A stretch of DNA of 7,487 nt from Hyphomonadaceae bacterium (GCA_016791325.1 JAEUMU010000108.1:1-7487), one strand, 5' to 3'. Positions 1 to 5,977 are shown, numbered from the stretch's first letter. A program made the numbers and translations. The notes: a model not told the origin generated them from the sequence alone.

Positions 1-524
1 GCCGGCGCCATACGGAAGCTGCGCGAGATGCGGACGGCGGCTTCGCCGAAGCCCCAACCGCTCGGCTCTTCCGAGGTGACCGTGCACGAGATGCGGCCAT
101 CGGCGTTGACGATGCAATCCAGCGTCACCCGGCCTTCCTGGTTACGCTCAAGAGCGCGCGGCGGATAGAACCGTGCGAAGTCGCGGCCCGTCGGACGCTC
201 GATCCAGGTCGGATCGGTGATGACCGAAGGCGTCGGCGGCGCCGGCGGAGGGTCAACGGCAACCGGGATCGGCGTCGGCGTCGGCGGCGCGGAAAGATCC
301 GGCGGCGGCACCCGCTGTTCAGGCGGCGGCGGCGGCGGCGGACGATCCGGCGGCGGCGGCGGCGGCGGCGGCGGTTTCTCCTCCTGCTCGATCTCGACCT
401 TCACAGCATCGGGATCTTCAAACAGGTCGGCGATCGCGCTGAAGCGCTGCGTCAGAGCCAAATACACGATCGTCAAGCAAACGATCGCGGCGATCGAAAG
501 AGATATAAGTCGAAGTCCAACCAT
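1..524 (-). CDS. tonB: TonB energy transducer, C-terminus cut by window edge
   Basis: TonB carries energy from the ExbB/ExbD inner-membrane proton motor across the periplasm to TonB-dependent outer-membrane receptors. The visible 174 residues have the classic order: a short cytoplasmic start, one membrane anchor (about residues 4-24), an acidic stretch, then a proline-rich spacer (about 50-99) containing runs of nine (51-59) and seven (62-68) consecutive prolines. The start of a TonB C-terminal domain follows from about residue 107, with FYPPRAL at 119-125 (the family YPxxA motif), an EGRV strand at 130-133 and GWGFGEAA at 156-163. Two cysteines (137, 147) flank the NADGR turn. The start ATG at 524 has AAGGATAAAGG just upstream, overlapping the stop codon of the preceding exbD, so the gene is the last visible member of the exb operon. 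The final part of the C-terminal domain lies left of position 1. The family call is secure; receptor specificity cannot be read. Confidence 0.93.
   Translation of the reverse strand, partial: MVGLRLISLSIAAIVCLTIVYLALTQRFSAIADLFEDPDAVKVEIEQEEKPPPPPPPPPDRPPPPPPPEQRVPPPDLSAPPTPTPIPVAVDPPPAPPTPSVITDPTWIERPTGRDFARFYPPRALERNQEGRVTLDCIVNADGRISCTVTSEEPSGWGFGEAAVRISRSFRMAP
321..374 (-). repeat. Two CCG trinucleotide runs encoding polyproline
   Basis: On the minus strand the tonB proline spacer is built almost entirely from repeated CCG codons: nine in a row (348-374), then GAT CGT, then six CCG plus one CCT (321-341). The use of one codon makes this a true DNA microsatellite as well as a protein low-complexity tract. 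Confidence 0.85.
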
Positions 525-530
525 CGGCCT

Positions 531-989
531 TTATCCTTCGCTCGCGAGTTCAGCGAAGATCCCGACCTTGGCGAAACCTTCTTCCTGCAATTGGCTCATC
601 ACGCTCACGACATTGCCGTACGCCGTCGACTGGTCGGCGCGCACGAAGATGCGCGCTTCCGCATAAACATCCTGCACATTAAGGGCGGGATTATTGCGAA
701 TTGCGTGCGTCAGCGTGACGTCGCCGAGGTTCGCCAACTGCACGACCTCTTCGTCAACGTAGATGGCCAAGCCCGCCCCTGTTTCGCGAATGCCCACGAT
801 GGTGGGATTCAAACCCTCAAGCCGGATCGGCACGGGGTTCGGCGGAGGCAGATCGACTCGGATGTCGACCGTGGGGATCGGCGCGGTGACCATGAAAATG
901 ATCAGCAGCACCAGCAAGATGTCGATGAACGGAATGACGTTCGGCTCGGAAACCGGTCCGCCTTTGTTGCCGCCAACTTTAGCGCCCAT
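531..989 (-). CDS. exbD: ExbD/TolR-family protein, copy B (tonB-proximal)
   Basis: ExbD subunit of the ExbB/ExbD proton channel that drives TonB. The 152-residue length is close to E. coli ExbD. A glycine-rich cytoplasmic start is followed by the family signature NVIPFIDILLVLLIIFM at residues 17-33, the single membrane helix; Asp23 matches the protonatable Asp25 of E. coli ExbD. The periplasmic domain includes TVDIRVDLPPPNP after the helix and RIFVRADQSTAYG near residues 113-125, and ends in a KVGIFAE-like strand. The start is well fixed: GGAGGTAGGT lies immediately upstream and overlaps the TAG of the preceding exbD copy. The tonB start follows this stop after six bases. It is clearly paralogous to copy A but diverged through the periplasmic domain. 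Confidence 0.95.
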   Translation of the reverse strand: MGAKVGGNKGGPVSEPNVIPFIDILLVLLIIFMVTAPIPTVDIRVDLPPPNPVPIRLEGLNPTIVGIRETGAGLAIYVDEEVVQLANLGDVTLTHAIRNNPALNVQDVYAEARIFVRADQSTAYGNVVSVMSQLQEEGFAKVGIFAELASEG

Positions 990-992
990 GAC

Positions 993-1460
993 CTACCTCC
1001 GCCGATCTTCGGCGACGAAGCCGATCTTGGAGAAGCCGCGGTTCTGCAACTGGTTCATCACCTGCACGACGCGACGATACGCGATCTCCGAATCCGCGCG
1101 GATGTAGATGCGCTGATCCTTCACTTCGAAATCGTCGTCGGCGATGAGCGGCGTATTCGCCTGCACCGCCTCGTACGTGCGCTGGCCGACATCCTGCAGC
1201 GCAACCAGGTCGTTCATGACATAGACTTCGATGCCGCCGCCGCTATCGGTGATCGAAACCCAGGTCGGCCGTGGCGGCCGTTGCGAGGGCTGAATCTTCG
1301 ATTGCGGCATGCTGACCTCGATGTCGACCGTCGAGATCGGGGCGGCGATCATAAAGATGATCAGCAGCACGAGCATGATGTCGATGAACGGGATCACGTT
1401 CGGATCCGCATTCACATCGAGCCCTTTGCCGCCTCCGCCTCCAGAGACTTTTCCCGCCAT
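993..1460 (-). CDS. exbD: ExbD/TolR-family protein, copy A (exbB-proximal)
   Basis: Second ExbD of the operon, 155 residues. It has a glycine-rich start (GGGGGKG near residues 7-13), then NVIPFIDIMLVLLIIFM at 21-37 with the channel aspartate at Asp27, and a periplasmic domain with a basic, proline-rich stretch (QRPPRP) and RIYIRADSEIAYRRVVQVM toward the end. ATTGGAGGTTCCCC directly precedes the ATG, giving a strong ribosome binding site. The gene begins 28 bases after the exbB stop, and its TAG overlaps the ribosome binding site of copy B, which suggests coupled translation. Two ExbD genes beside one ExbB are known in other bacteria; whether they form a heterodimer or serve different TonBs is inference. 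Confidence 0.95.
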   Translation of the reverse strand: MAGKVSGGGGGKGLDVNADPNVIPFIDIMLVLLIIFMIAAPISTVDIEVSMPQSKIQPSQRPPRPTWVSITDSGGGIEVYVMNDLVALQDVGQRTYEAVQANTPLIADDDFEVKDQRIYIRADSEIAYRRVVQVMNQLQNRGFSKIGFVAEDRRR

Positions 1461-1488
1461 TGGGGAACCTCCAATGCTCGGTTAAGCC

Positions 1489-2340
1489 TCAGCCTGCACG
1501 GCGATCCATATCGCGCGAAACGAGCGCGATGAACTCGGCCGAGAAGTCTTCGAGCTTTTGGGCCTGCTTGGAGATTTGCTTGGCGGCGAAGTTGTAGATC
1601 AACACCGCCGGAATAGCGGCCGCGAGGCCGGCTGCGGTGGCGAGCAGAGCGCCGGCGATGCCGGGCGCGACGACAGCGAGCGAGGTGGTCTGTGTTTTCG
1701 CGATGCCGACGAAGGCCACCATGATGCCCCACACCGTGCCGAACAGGCCGATAAACGGCGCATTCGCACCGATCGAAGCAAGGAAGGTCATCGACGAGCC
1801 AAGATCTTCAAGGTGCTCGTTCTGGCGCGATTGCATTGCCGAGGCCACGCGCTGCATCGTGTGGTCGCGCGCGTCGCGCATGGTGTAGAGGCCGAGGTCT
1901 TGGGTGCGGCGCACTTCAGCCATGCCGGCGTCGAACATCGACTTGATGCCCGAATTCGGCAGCTTGCGCACAACGGCTTCGGCTTCTTCAACCGAATTGG
2001 CCTTGCGGAACGAAGCCAGGAAATCCTTGGTTTGCTTGCTGGCCTTGCGCATCACGTAGATTTTTTCGAACAGCAGCGCCACGGCGTAGATCGCGCAGAG
2101 GCCCAGGATGATCATGACGCCCATTTCCACCGCGTTCAGGTGGACGAACAGCTCGATCATCGAAACGTCGTTTTGGCCGGCGGCTTCCGCCTGCGCCTCA
2201 GCGCCACGCTGCTTCGCCGCTTCCAGCTCCGCGCTAGACGGCGTCGGGCCGGCCGGAGCCGGGGTGGGGGTGGTTGCGCCCTGAGCAGCCGGCGCGGCGC
2301 CCTGCTGCGCGAACATCAGCAGCGAATTCATCAACGTCAT
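1489..2340 (-). CDS. exbB: ExbB/MotA/TolQ-family proton channel subunit with N-terminal extension
   Basis: ExbB is the oligomeric inner-membrane scaffold that, with ExbD, converts proton flow into TonB movement. The 283-residue protein is longer than E. coli ExbB because of an Ala/Pro/Thr-rich start and a short Ala/Glu/Gln-rich stretch (about residues 11-58). Membrane helices lie near residues 73-95, 184-213 and 222-250. Family motifs are clear: [14 protein letters not shown] at 194-207 and [16 protein letters not shown] at 224-239, followed by [10 protein letters not shown]. Within the second motif Gly230 stands where E. coli has Glu176, a residue reported essential there; the neighbouring conserved Thr235 is kept. 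It is the first gene of exbB-exbD-exbD-tonB. The ATG at 2340 has an AAGGG-type site upstream; a second in-frame ATG lies three codons later. A TolQ assignment is less likely because tonB, not tolA, follows. Confidence 0.95.
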   Translation of the reverse strand: MTLMNSLLMFAQQGAAPAAQGATTPTPAPAGPTPSSAELEAAKQRGAEAQAEAAGQNDVSMIELFVHLNAVEMGVMIILGLCAIYAVALLFEKIYVMRKASKQTKDFLASFRKANSVEEAEAVVRKLPNSGIKSMFDAGMAEVRRTQDLGLYTMRDARDHTMQRVASAMQSRQNEHLEDLGSSMTFLASIGANAPFIGLFGTVWGIMVAFVGIAKTQTTSLAVVAPGIAGALLATAAGLAAAIPAVLIYNFAAKQISKQAQKLEDFSAEFIALVSRDMDRRAG

Positions 2341-2380
2341 GGTCTGCCCTTTTGCCTGCCCTAATTGATCTTGAAACCTG

Positions 2381-2421
2381 CGCCACGCGCGTCGCGCGCG
2401 AGGCGTGCGGGCTATCCCGCA
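2381..2421. repeat. Two adjacent GC-rich hairpins in the exbB leader
   Basis: First hairpin, 2381-2405: CGCC-A-CGCGCG, loop TCG, then CGCGCG-A-GGCG, giving ten pairs around one mismatch. Second hairpin, 2406-2421: TGCGGG, loop CTAT, then CCCGCA, six perfect pairs. They abut each other and would lie about 40-80 bases upstream of the exbB start codon in its mRNA. No T-run follows on the minus strand, so a standard intrinsic terminator is unlikely. Confidence 0.6.
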
Positions 2422-2559
2422 GCTAAAGTGTTGCTGTTACGCGTGGCGTTCGGATGTCGAACGTGCTCTGCCGAACTCCTTCCACCCTTCCACCAACCAC
2501 CCAGCGGGGGGCCGCGCTTGCGAACTTATCCCCGTCGGCGGCCGAAGACGCCAGCACCC

Positions 2560-2588
2560 TAAATTTTCGGAAAAGGTGCGATTGTCAA
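2560..2588 (-). promoter_or_regulatory. Candidate exbB operon promoter
   Basis: Reading the minus strand, a perfect TTGACA -35 (2583-2588) is followed by a 17-base spacer and an A/T-rich hexamer AATTTA (2560-2565), which is a weak -10. Alphaproteobacterial housekeeping promoters often keep TTGAC with a loose -10. If used, transcription would begin near 2553 and leave an exbB leader of roughly 210 bases. Confidence 0.35.
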
Positions 2589-2780
2589 CGTCTCCCACGC
2601 AGTGAGGCGATCTCACGACCGCCGCGCCCCCTCAGCGTGCCGGAAATGCACCGGACGCGGGATCGGCCGCAATCAAAACTTTCGTGATCGTCACGTGTTC
2701 CCTGGGGGCGCCGTCGTGTTGAACTTCGGCCCTGAAGCGTGCACTAGAGCGCCTCTGCGAACCTAGCGGGGGAATAAAGC

Positions 2781-3011
2781 ATGGCCATGAGCGCCGAAGC
2801 GCTTGAATCCTTGCTCCGGGCCGCCTTCCCTGATGCCGAAATCGCCATAGCCGATCTCGCCGGCGACGGTGATCATTATAAAGCGACCATCCGTTCGGCC
2901 GCCTTCTCGGGCAAGAGCCGGGTGGCCCAGCACCAGCTGGTTTACGCCGCCCTGGAGGGGCGAATGGGGGGTGAATTGCACGCCCTGGCGCTAGATACCG
3001 GCCCAAAGTGA
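2781..3011 (+). CDS. bolA: BolA/IbaG-family iron-sulfur partner protein
   Basis: Small BolA-fold protein of 76 residues, most like the short IbaG type. BolA proteins bind monothiol glutaredoxins, sharing a [2Fe-2S] cluster, and take part in iron-sulfur trafficking and iron sensing; E. coli BolA also affects morphology and transcription. The helix-loop region carries [10 protein letters not shown] at residues 28-37, and the C-terminal half has the family pattern [13 protein letters not shown] then GGELHALAL (63-71). His32 in the loop and His67 in ELHAL are the candidate cluster ligands, placing it with His-type BolAs. GGGGGA ends seven bases before the ATG at 2781, which favours this start over the in-frame ATG two codons later. 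The monothiol glutaredoxin gene follows 49 bases downstream on the same strand, supporting a shared function. Confidence 0.92.
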   Translation: MAMSAEALESLLRAAFPDAEIAIADLAGDGDHYKATIRSAAFSGKSRVAQHQLVYAALEGRMGGELHALALDTGPK

Positions 3012-3020
3012 CTTGATGCC

Positions 3021-3035
3021 GGCGCGCGGCGCGCC
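3021..3035. repeat. Intercistronic hairpin between bolA and grxD
   Basis: GGCGCG, loop CGG, then CGCGCC forms a perfect six-pair GC stem ten bases after the bolA stop codon. There is no T-run, so it is more likely an mRNA structure that affects stability or grxD translation than a terminator. It could also be chance in such GC-rich DNA. Confidence 0.4.
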
Positions 3036-3060
3036 TACCTGCGGCCGGCTAGGAGAGTTC

Positions 3061-3387
3061 ATGAGCGACGCCCAAACCCGCATTAGCGACACCATCGCCG
3101 CCCACGATGTGGTGCTGTTCATGAAGGGAACGGCGGCTGCGCCGCAATGCGGCTTTTCCAGCGTTGTGGTCCGGATTCTGGACCACCTGGGCGTCCCCTA
3201 TCAGGATGTGAACGTCCTCGCTGACGATGATATTCGCCAAGGCGTCAAGGACTTCTCCAATTGGCCGACGATCCCGCAGCTTTACGTCAAGGGCGAGTTC
3301 ATCGGCGGCTGCGACATCGTTCGGGAGATGTTTCAAACGGGCGAATTGCAGACGCTTCTGAGTGAAAAAGGCGTCGCAGCCGCCTAA
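3061..3387 (+). CDS. grxD: Monothiol glutaredoxin, Grx4/GrxD type
   Basis: Monothiol glutaredoxin of 108 residues that binds a glutathione-ligated [2Fe-2S] cluster and passes it on, or senses iron status together with BolA. The diagnostic active site CGFS starts at Cys30, preceded by FMKGT (residues 20-24, conserved Lys22). The conserved [19 protein letters not shown] follows at 68-86, covering the cis-proline (TIP) and the glutathione-binding GGCD. The start at 3061 is chosen because AGGAG lies five bases before it; in-frame starts further upstream (around 3013-3016) would add a non-conserved tail and lack a binding site. The gene follows bolA in a probable two-gene operon. Its TAA overlaps the stop of the convergent protease gene. 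Confidence 0.96.
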   Translation: MSDAQTRISDTIAAHDVVLFMKGTAAAPQCGFSSVVVRILDHLGVPYQDVNVLADDDIRQGVKDFSNWPTIPQLYVKGEFIGGCDIVREMFQTGELQTLLSEKGVAAA

Positions 3388-3392
3388 GCGGC
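3379..3392. repeat. Hairpin whose loop holds two opposing stop codons
   Basis: GCCGC, loop CTAA, then GCGGC is a perfect five-pair stem. The loop bases 3384-3387 supply both the grxD TAA (3385-3387, plus) and the TAG of the protease gene (3384-3386, minus). It may help end transcription from both sides, but neither strand shows a T-run, so terminator activity is uncertain. Confidence 0.4.
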
Positions 3393-4364
3393 GCGCTCCG
3401 GCCGCTCCACCACATTCAACGCCAGCGCGACGATTACGCCGTCGCGCAGCACCTCAAGGTTGACCCGTTTGCCGATGCGCTCGCGCGTCAGCAGCTTGTG
3501 AATGGCATCCACCGAAGCCGTGCGGTGCCCGTCGAGCTTGAGCAGAACGTCGCCCACCCGCAGCCCCGCCGCTTCCGCCGGCCCGCCTCCGGAAACCGCT
3601 ACCACCAACACGCCGCTTTCGGCGTCCAGGTTCAGCCGCCGCGCCAGGGCGCGCGAAAGCTCTTGTGTCTGTCCAGCGATGCCAAACCAGCCGCGCGCCA
3701 CGCGCCCTTCGCGCATCAGTTCGGGAATGATACGTTTGGCGGTGTTGATCGGCACGGCGAAACAGAGGCCCTGCGCGCCGCCGATAATTGCCGTGTTCAC
3801 GCCCACCACCGCCCCTTCGGCATCAATCAGCGCGCCGCCGGAATTGCCGGGATTGAGCGCGGCGTCGGTTTGGATCACATCCTCGATCAACCGTCCGCTC
3901 TCGCCCCGCAGCGTGCGCCGGAGCGCCGAAATCACGCCGACCGTTACGGTCGCCTGGAGGCCCAGCGGATTGCCCATGGCAATGGAAAGCTCGCCCACGC
4001 GCAGCGCATCGGAATCGCCCAGGTCAGCGGCGCGGTGTCCGCGCCCCCCAAGCCGCAGCAGCGCCAAATCCGTATCCGGATCAGCGCCCACGATCTCAGC
4101 GTCGACAACGCTGCCGTCATGTAACACGCCTTCGACACGGCCTGCGCCGCGGATGACATGGTTGTTGGTCAGCGCGTAGCCGTCGGGTGAAATGATCACG
4201 CCCGAGCCCGCGCCATCGTAGAGATCGCGCGTGCGGCTGGTGCGGCGCACGCCGATCACGGCGGGGCCGATGGTGTCGACCACCTTGATGACAGTCTCGG
4301 AAAACCCGTCACGGGGGCCGCGCCGGCGTGGCGCGGAGACAAAAGTGCTCTTGCGGCCAAACAT
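3384..4364 (-). CDS. HtrA/DegP-like S1C serine protease with one PDZ domain, no signal peptide
   Basis: Trypsin-like serine protease of the S1C (HtrA/DegP) family, 326 residues, a domain set used to cut or recognise misfolded proteins. The catalytic triad is complete: His69 in TNNHV, Asp99 in DTDLALL and Ser175 in [10 protein letters not shown] single PDZ domain follows from about residue 225 to 315, with [22 protein letters not shown] and a short hydrophobic end. Unlike typical HtrA proteins there is no hydrophobic export signal or anchor: the first 30 residues are Arg/Lys-rich and polar. An upstream in-frame TAG at 4398-4400 leaves only about eleven extra codons, so a missed signal peptide is not hidden there. 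No Shine-Dalgarno sequence sits near the ATG. The gene is divergent from the DUF502 gene and overlaps grxD by four bases at the 3' end. A cytoplasmic location is inferred; substrates are unknown. Confidence 0.9.
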   Translation of the reverse strand: MFGRKSTFVSAPRRRGPRDGFSETVIKVVDTIGPAVIGVRRTSRTRDLYDGAGSGVIISPDGYALTNNHVIRGAGRVEGVLHDGSVVDAEIVGADPDTDLALLRLGGRGHRAADLGDSDALRVGELSIAMGNPLGLQATVTVGVISALRRTLRGESGRLIEDVIQTDAALNPGNSGGALIDAEGAVVGVNTAIIGGAQGLCFAVPINTAKRIIPELMREGRVARGWFGIAGQTQELSRALARRLNLDAESGVLVVAVSGGGPAEAAGLRVGDVLLKLDGHRTASVDAIHKLLTRERIGKRVNLEVLRDGVIVALALNVVERPERAA

Positions 4365-4443
4365 GGCAGCAAAGGTAGGAACACTCCCGCCCAGCCGCTA
4401 GCCCCGCTTTCTCCGCCCGCCCCGCTCGCCTACATCCGTGCGT

Positions 4444-5091
4444 ATGGATTCCCGTGAGCGCTTCAATCTCCTCACCTGGCTGCGCAACTCCTTTCTGGCC
4501 GGGGTTGCGCTGGTTTTGCCTTTCGTCGTCACGGGTTGGCTGATCTGGCTGGTCGTCACCTTCATCGATACGCGGGTCGAACCGCTGGTGCCCGATACGC
4601 TCGCCGTGCTGCGCACCTTTCCAGGCGGCGGCGTTCTACTGGCGCTGGCGGCGCTGACGCTGGTTGGCGCCCTCGCGGGCAACCTGGTGGGACGCTGGCT
4701 CGTCGCCACCGCCGATCGCGGCATCGCCGGGCTGCCGCTGGTGCGCCACATCTATGGCGGCGCCAAACAGGTGTTCAAGCAAGTGGCCGCGCCGGAGCGC
4801 ACCTCTTTCCAGCAAGCGGTTCTTGTGGAATTTCCGCTGCCCGGCTCTTACGCCATCGGCTTCATAACCAACGAAAACACCGCCGAAGTGGTGCGCGACA
4901 TCGGCGAAGATCTGATCGCGGTTTATGTGCCACAAGCGCCGATCCCGACTTCCGGCTTCTTGCTTTACTTGCCGCGCACATCGCTCAAACCGCTGGACAT
5001 CCCCCCGGATGAAGCACTGAAGCGCGTTATCTCTTTGGGCATCATCCGCAATGAAACCGTCGAAAACGGCCTGCGTTCTATTCGATCGTGA
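4444..5091 (+). CDS. DUF502 family inner-membrane protein
   Basis: Membrane protein of the DUF502 family, about 215 residues, whose biochemical role is not established. Two strong membrane helices lie near residues 15-41 and 61-86 (LAGVALVLPFVVTGWLIWLV; GGVLLALAALTLVGALAGNL). Family landmarks follow: GRWL, then LPLVRHIYGGAKQVFKQV (about 97-114), an FPLPGSYAIGFIT strand, the VPQAPIPTSGFLLYLPR segment (about 162-178) and the closing DEALKRVISLGI. The soluble C-terminal part probably lies on one side of the membrane. ATG 4444 is preferred, but GTG 4438, two codons upstream, is equally possible, and neither has a Shine-Dalgarno sequence. The gene diverges from the HtrA-like protease and runs into the convergent ppk2 gene with a 14-base overlap. 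Confidence 0.9.
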   Translation: MDSRERFNLLTWLRNSFLAGVALVLPFVVTGWLIWLVVTFIDTRVEPLVPDTLAVLRTFPGGGVLLALAALTLVGALAGNLVGRWLVATADRGIAGLPLVRHIYGGAKQVFKQVAAPERTSFQQAVLVEFPLPGSYAIGFITNENTAEVVRDIGEDLIAVYVPQAPIPTSGFLLYLPRTSLKPLDIPPDEALKRVISLGIIRNETVENGLRSIRS

Positions 5092-5896
5092 TCGCCTTGG
5101 GGTCGAATTCGGCTTTCGGATAAGCGGGATTCATCTCCTCCAGCGTCCTACGCACCACTGCGGAGATGATCGCGTTGCGCCGCCATTTCTTATCCGCCGG
5201 CGTCACGCGCCAAGGCGCATGGGCGGTGCTGCAACGCTCCAGCATCGTGTCATAGGCTGCCACGTAATCGTCCCATAGCGCGCGATCTTCCAGATCGCCG
5301 GGATTGAACTTCCAGTGCTTCTTGGGATCGTCCAGCCGCTCCTGCAGCCGCTTGCGCTGCTCATCCTTGGAAATGTGGAGCATGAACTTAAGCACCGTCA
5401 CGCCGTTCTCGGTCAGATGCTTTTCGAACGCGTTGATCTGCTCGTAGCGGCGTTCCACCTCCGCCGCGGGCGCAAGTCCGCGCACCTTGACCACCAGCAC
5501 GTCCTCATAATGCGAGCGGTTGAACACGCCGATCATCCCGCGCTTGGGCACGGCTTTGTGAACGCGCCAAAGATAGTCGTGAGAGAGTTCTTCTTCGCTC
5601 GGCTTGCCAAACGCGGTCACCGCCACCCCCAGCGGGCCGCATGAATTGAACACGCCGCGCACGGTGCCGTCCTTGCCGGAGGTGTCGATCCCCTGCAGCA
5701 CCACCAGCAACGCGCGCTTACGCTCGGCCCAGAGCACATCCTGCATCGCGTCGATCGCCTTGGCGTCCGCGCGCAGCGCCTCTTCAGCCTCCTGTTTATC
5801 GGGGAACAAATGTTCGCATAGCGGATCGCGCCCTTTCAGCGGCGCCTTGGCCTTAGGGGCGATGCGGATGGCGTGATCGAGCGTGTCGTAATCCAT
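5078..5896 (-). CDS. ppk2: Polyphosphate kinase 2 family protein, class III-like
   Basis: PPK2 enzymes transfer phosphate between polyphosphate and nucleotides, typically making nucleoside di- or triphosphates from polyphosphate in the cytoplasm. The 272-residue protein has the Walker A loop GIDTSGKDGT at residues 69-78 and the lid and Walker B region RGMIGVFNRSHYEDVLVV at 119-136. It also has the family's FMLHISKDEQRKRL (171-184), the KHWKFNPGDLEDRALWDDY stretch (193-211) and the HAPWRVTPADKKWRRN segment (226-241). NRSHYEDVLVV, rather than the NRSWYNRAGVE-type sequence of class I, points to the class III or related polyphosphate:nucleotide phosphotransferase subgroup; the exact substrate (AMP or ADP) is inferred, not read. 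ATG 5896 is chosen because GGGTGG lies upstream and the frame above it crosses the rpsD terminator; a TTG at 5959 is rejected. The end overlaps the DUF502 gene by 14 bases. Confidence 0.94.
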   Translation of the reverse strand: MDYDTLDHAIRIAPKAKAPLKGRDPLCEHLFPDKQEAEEALRADAKAIDAMQDVLWAERKRALLVVLQGIDTSGKDGTVRGVFNSCGPLGVAVTAFGKPSEEELSHDYLWRVHKAVPKRGMIGVFNRSHYEDVLVVKVRGLAPAAEVERRYEQINAFEKHLTENGVTVLKFMLHISKDEQRKRLQERLDDPKKHWKFNPGDLEDRALWDDYVAAYDTMLERCSTAHAPWRVTPADKKWRRNAIISAVVRRTLEEMNPAYPKAEFDPKAITIE

Positions 5897-5925
5897 GCGC
5901 CACCCTAGCGCCTGCCGGCTCAAGC

Positions 5926-5955
5926 AAAAGGGCCTCCCGGTGACGGGGGGCCCTT
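5926..5955 (-). terminator. Intrinsic terminator of rpsD
   Basis: Read on the minus strand, AAGGGCCCCCCG pairs with CGGGAGGCCCTT around a four-base TCAC loop, giving 12 pairs with one G-U, and runs into TTTT. It begins 22 bases after the rpsD stop and ends before the ppk2 start, so it should insulate ppk2 from rpsD transcription. Confidence 0.85.
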
Positions 5956-5977
5956 GCAATTCAACCGCGCCGAACGA

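Larger units (their letters stand above)
2341..2780. other. Divergent intergenic region, no convincing gene
   Basis: These 440 bases lie between exbB (leftward) and bolA (rightward). Short open frames exist on both strands, but none has a good ribosome binding site or a recognisable protein. The region holds a candidate exbB promoter (2560-2588), two neighbouring hairpins in the presumed exbB leader (2381-2421), a C-run tract that is G-rich on the exbB strand (2478-2502), a small palindrome (2683-2695), and the bolA ribosome binding site. No obvious Fur box was seen. Confidence 0.7.

Noticed and set aside
321..374. CRISPR-like or mobile-element repeat
   Set aside because: The repeat is an in-frame codon run inside tonB, with no spacers, no terminal inverted repeats and no transposase nearby.
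217..666. Glycine-rich plus-strand open frame
   Set aside because: It is the antisense reading of the CCG-repeat spacer and nearby tonB/exbD sequence; the glycine runs come from the opposite strand of proline codons.
591..1532. Long (313-codon) plus-strand open frame
   Set aside because: It lies opposite both exbD genes and is rich in His, Arg and Asp with no recognisable domain, the usual shadow in GC-rich coding DNA.
1558..2364. Long (268-codon) plus-strand open frame
   Set aside because: It is antisense to exbB, which has clear family motifs; the frame shows no protein-like pattern.
2365..2687. Three short overlapping plus-strand open frames in the intergenic region
   Set aside because: Compositions are Arg/Pro/Ser-rich, no good ribosome binding site precedes them and no family is recognised.
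2719..2747. TTGAAC plus a weak hexamer (CACTAG) as the bolA promoter
   Set aside because: The -35 is acceptable but the -10 hardly matches any consensus, so it was not listed as a feature.
2341..2780. Fur-type iron box controlling the TonB operon
   Set aside because: Iron control would be expected from the gene content, but no A/T-rich palindrome of that kind could be found by eye.
3498..4179. Two plus-strand open frames of over 200 codons
   Set aside because: Both are antisense to the protease gene, whose catalytic triad and PDZ domain establish the true coding strand.
5897..5959. Extended TTG start for ppk2
   Set aside because: The extension would translate through the rpsD terminator hairpin and adds residues not typical of PPK2; ATG 5896 has a plausible binding site.
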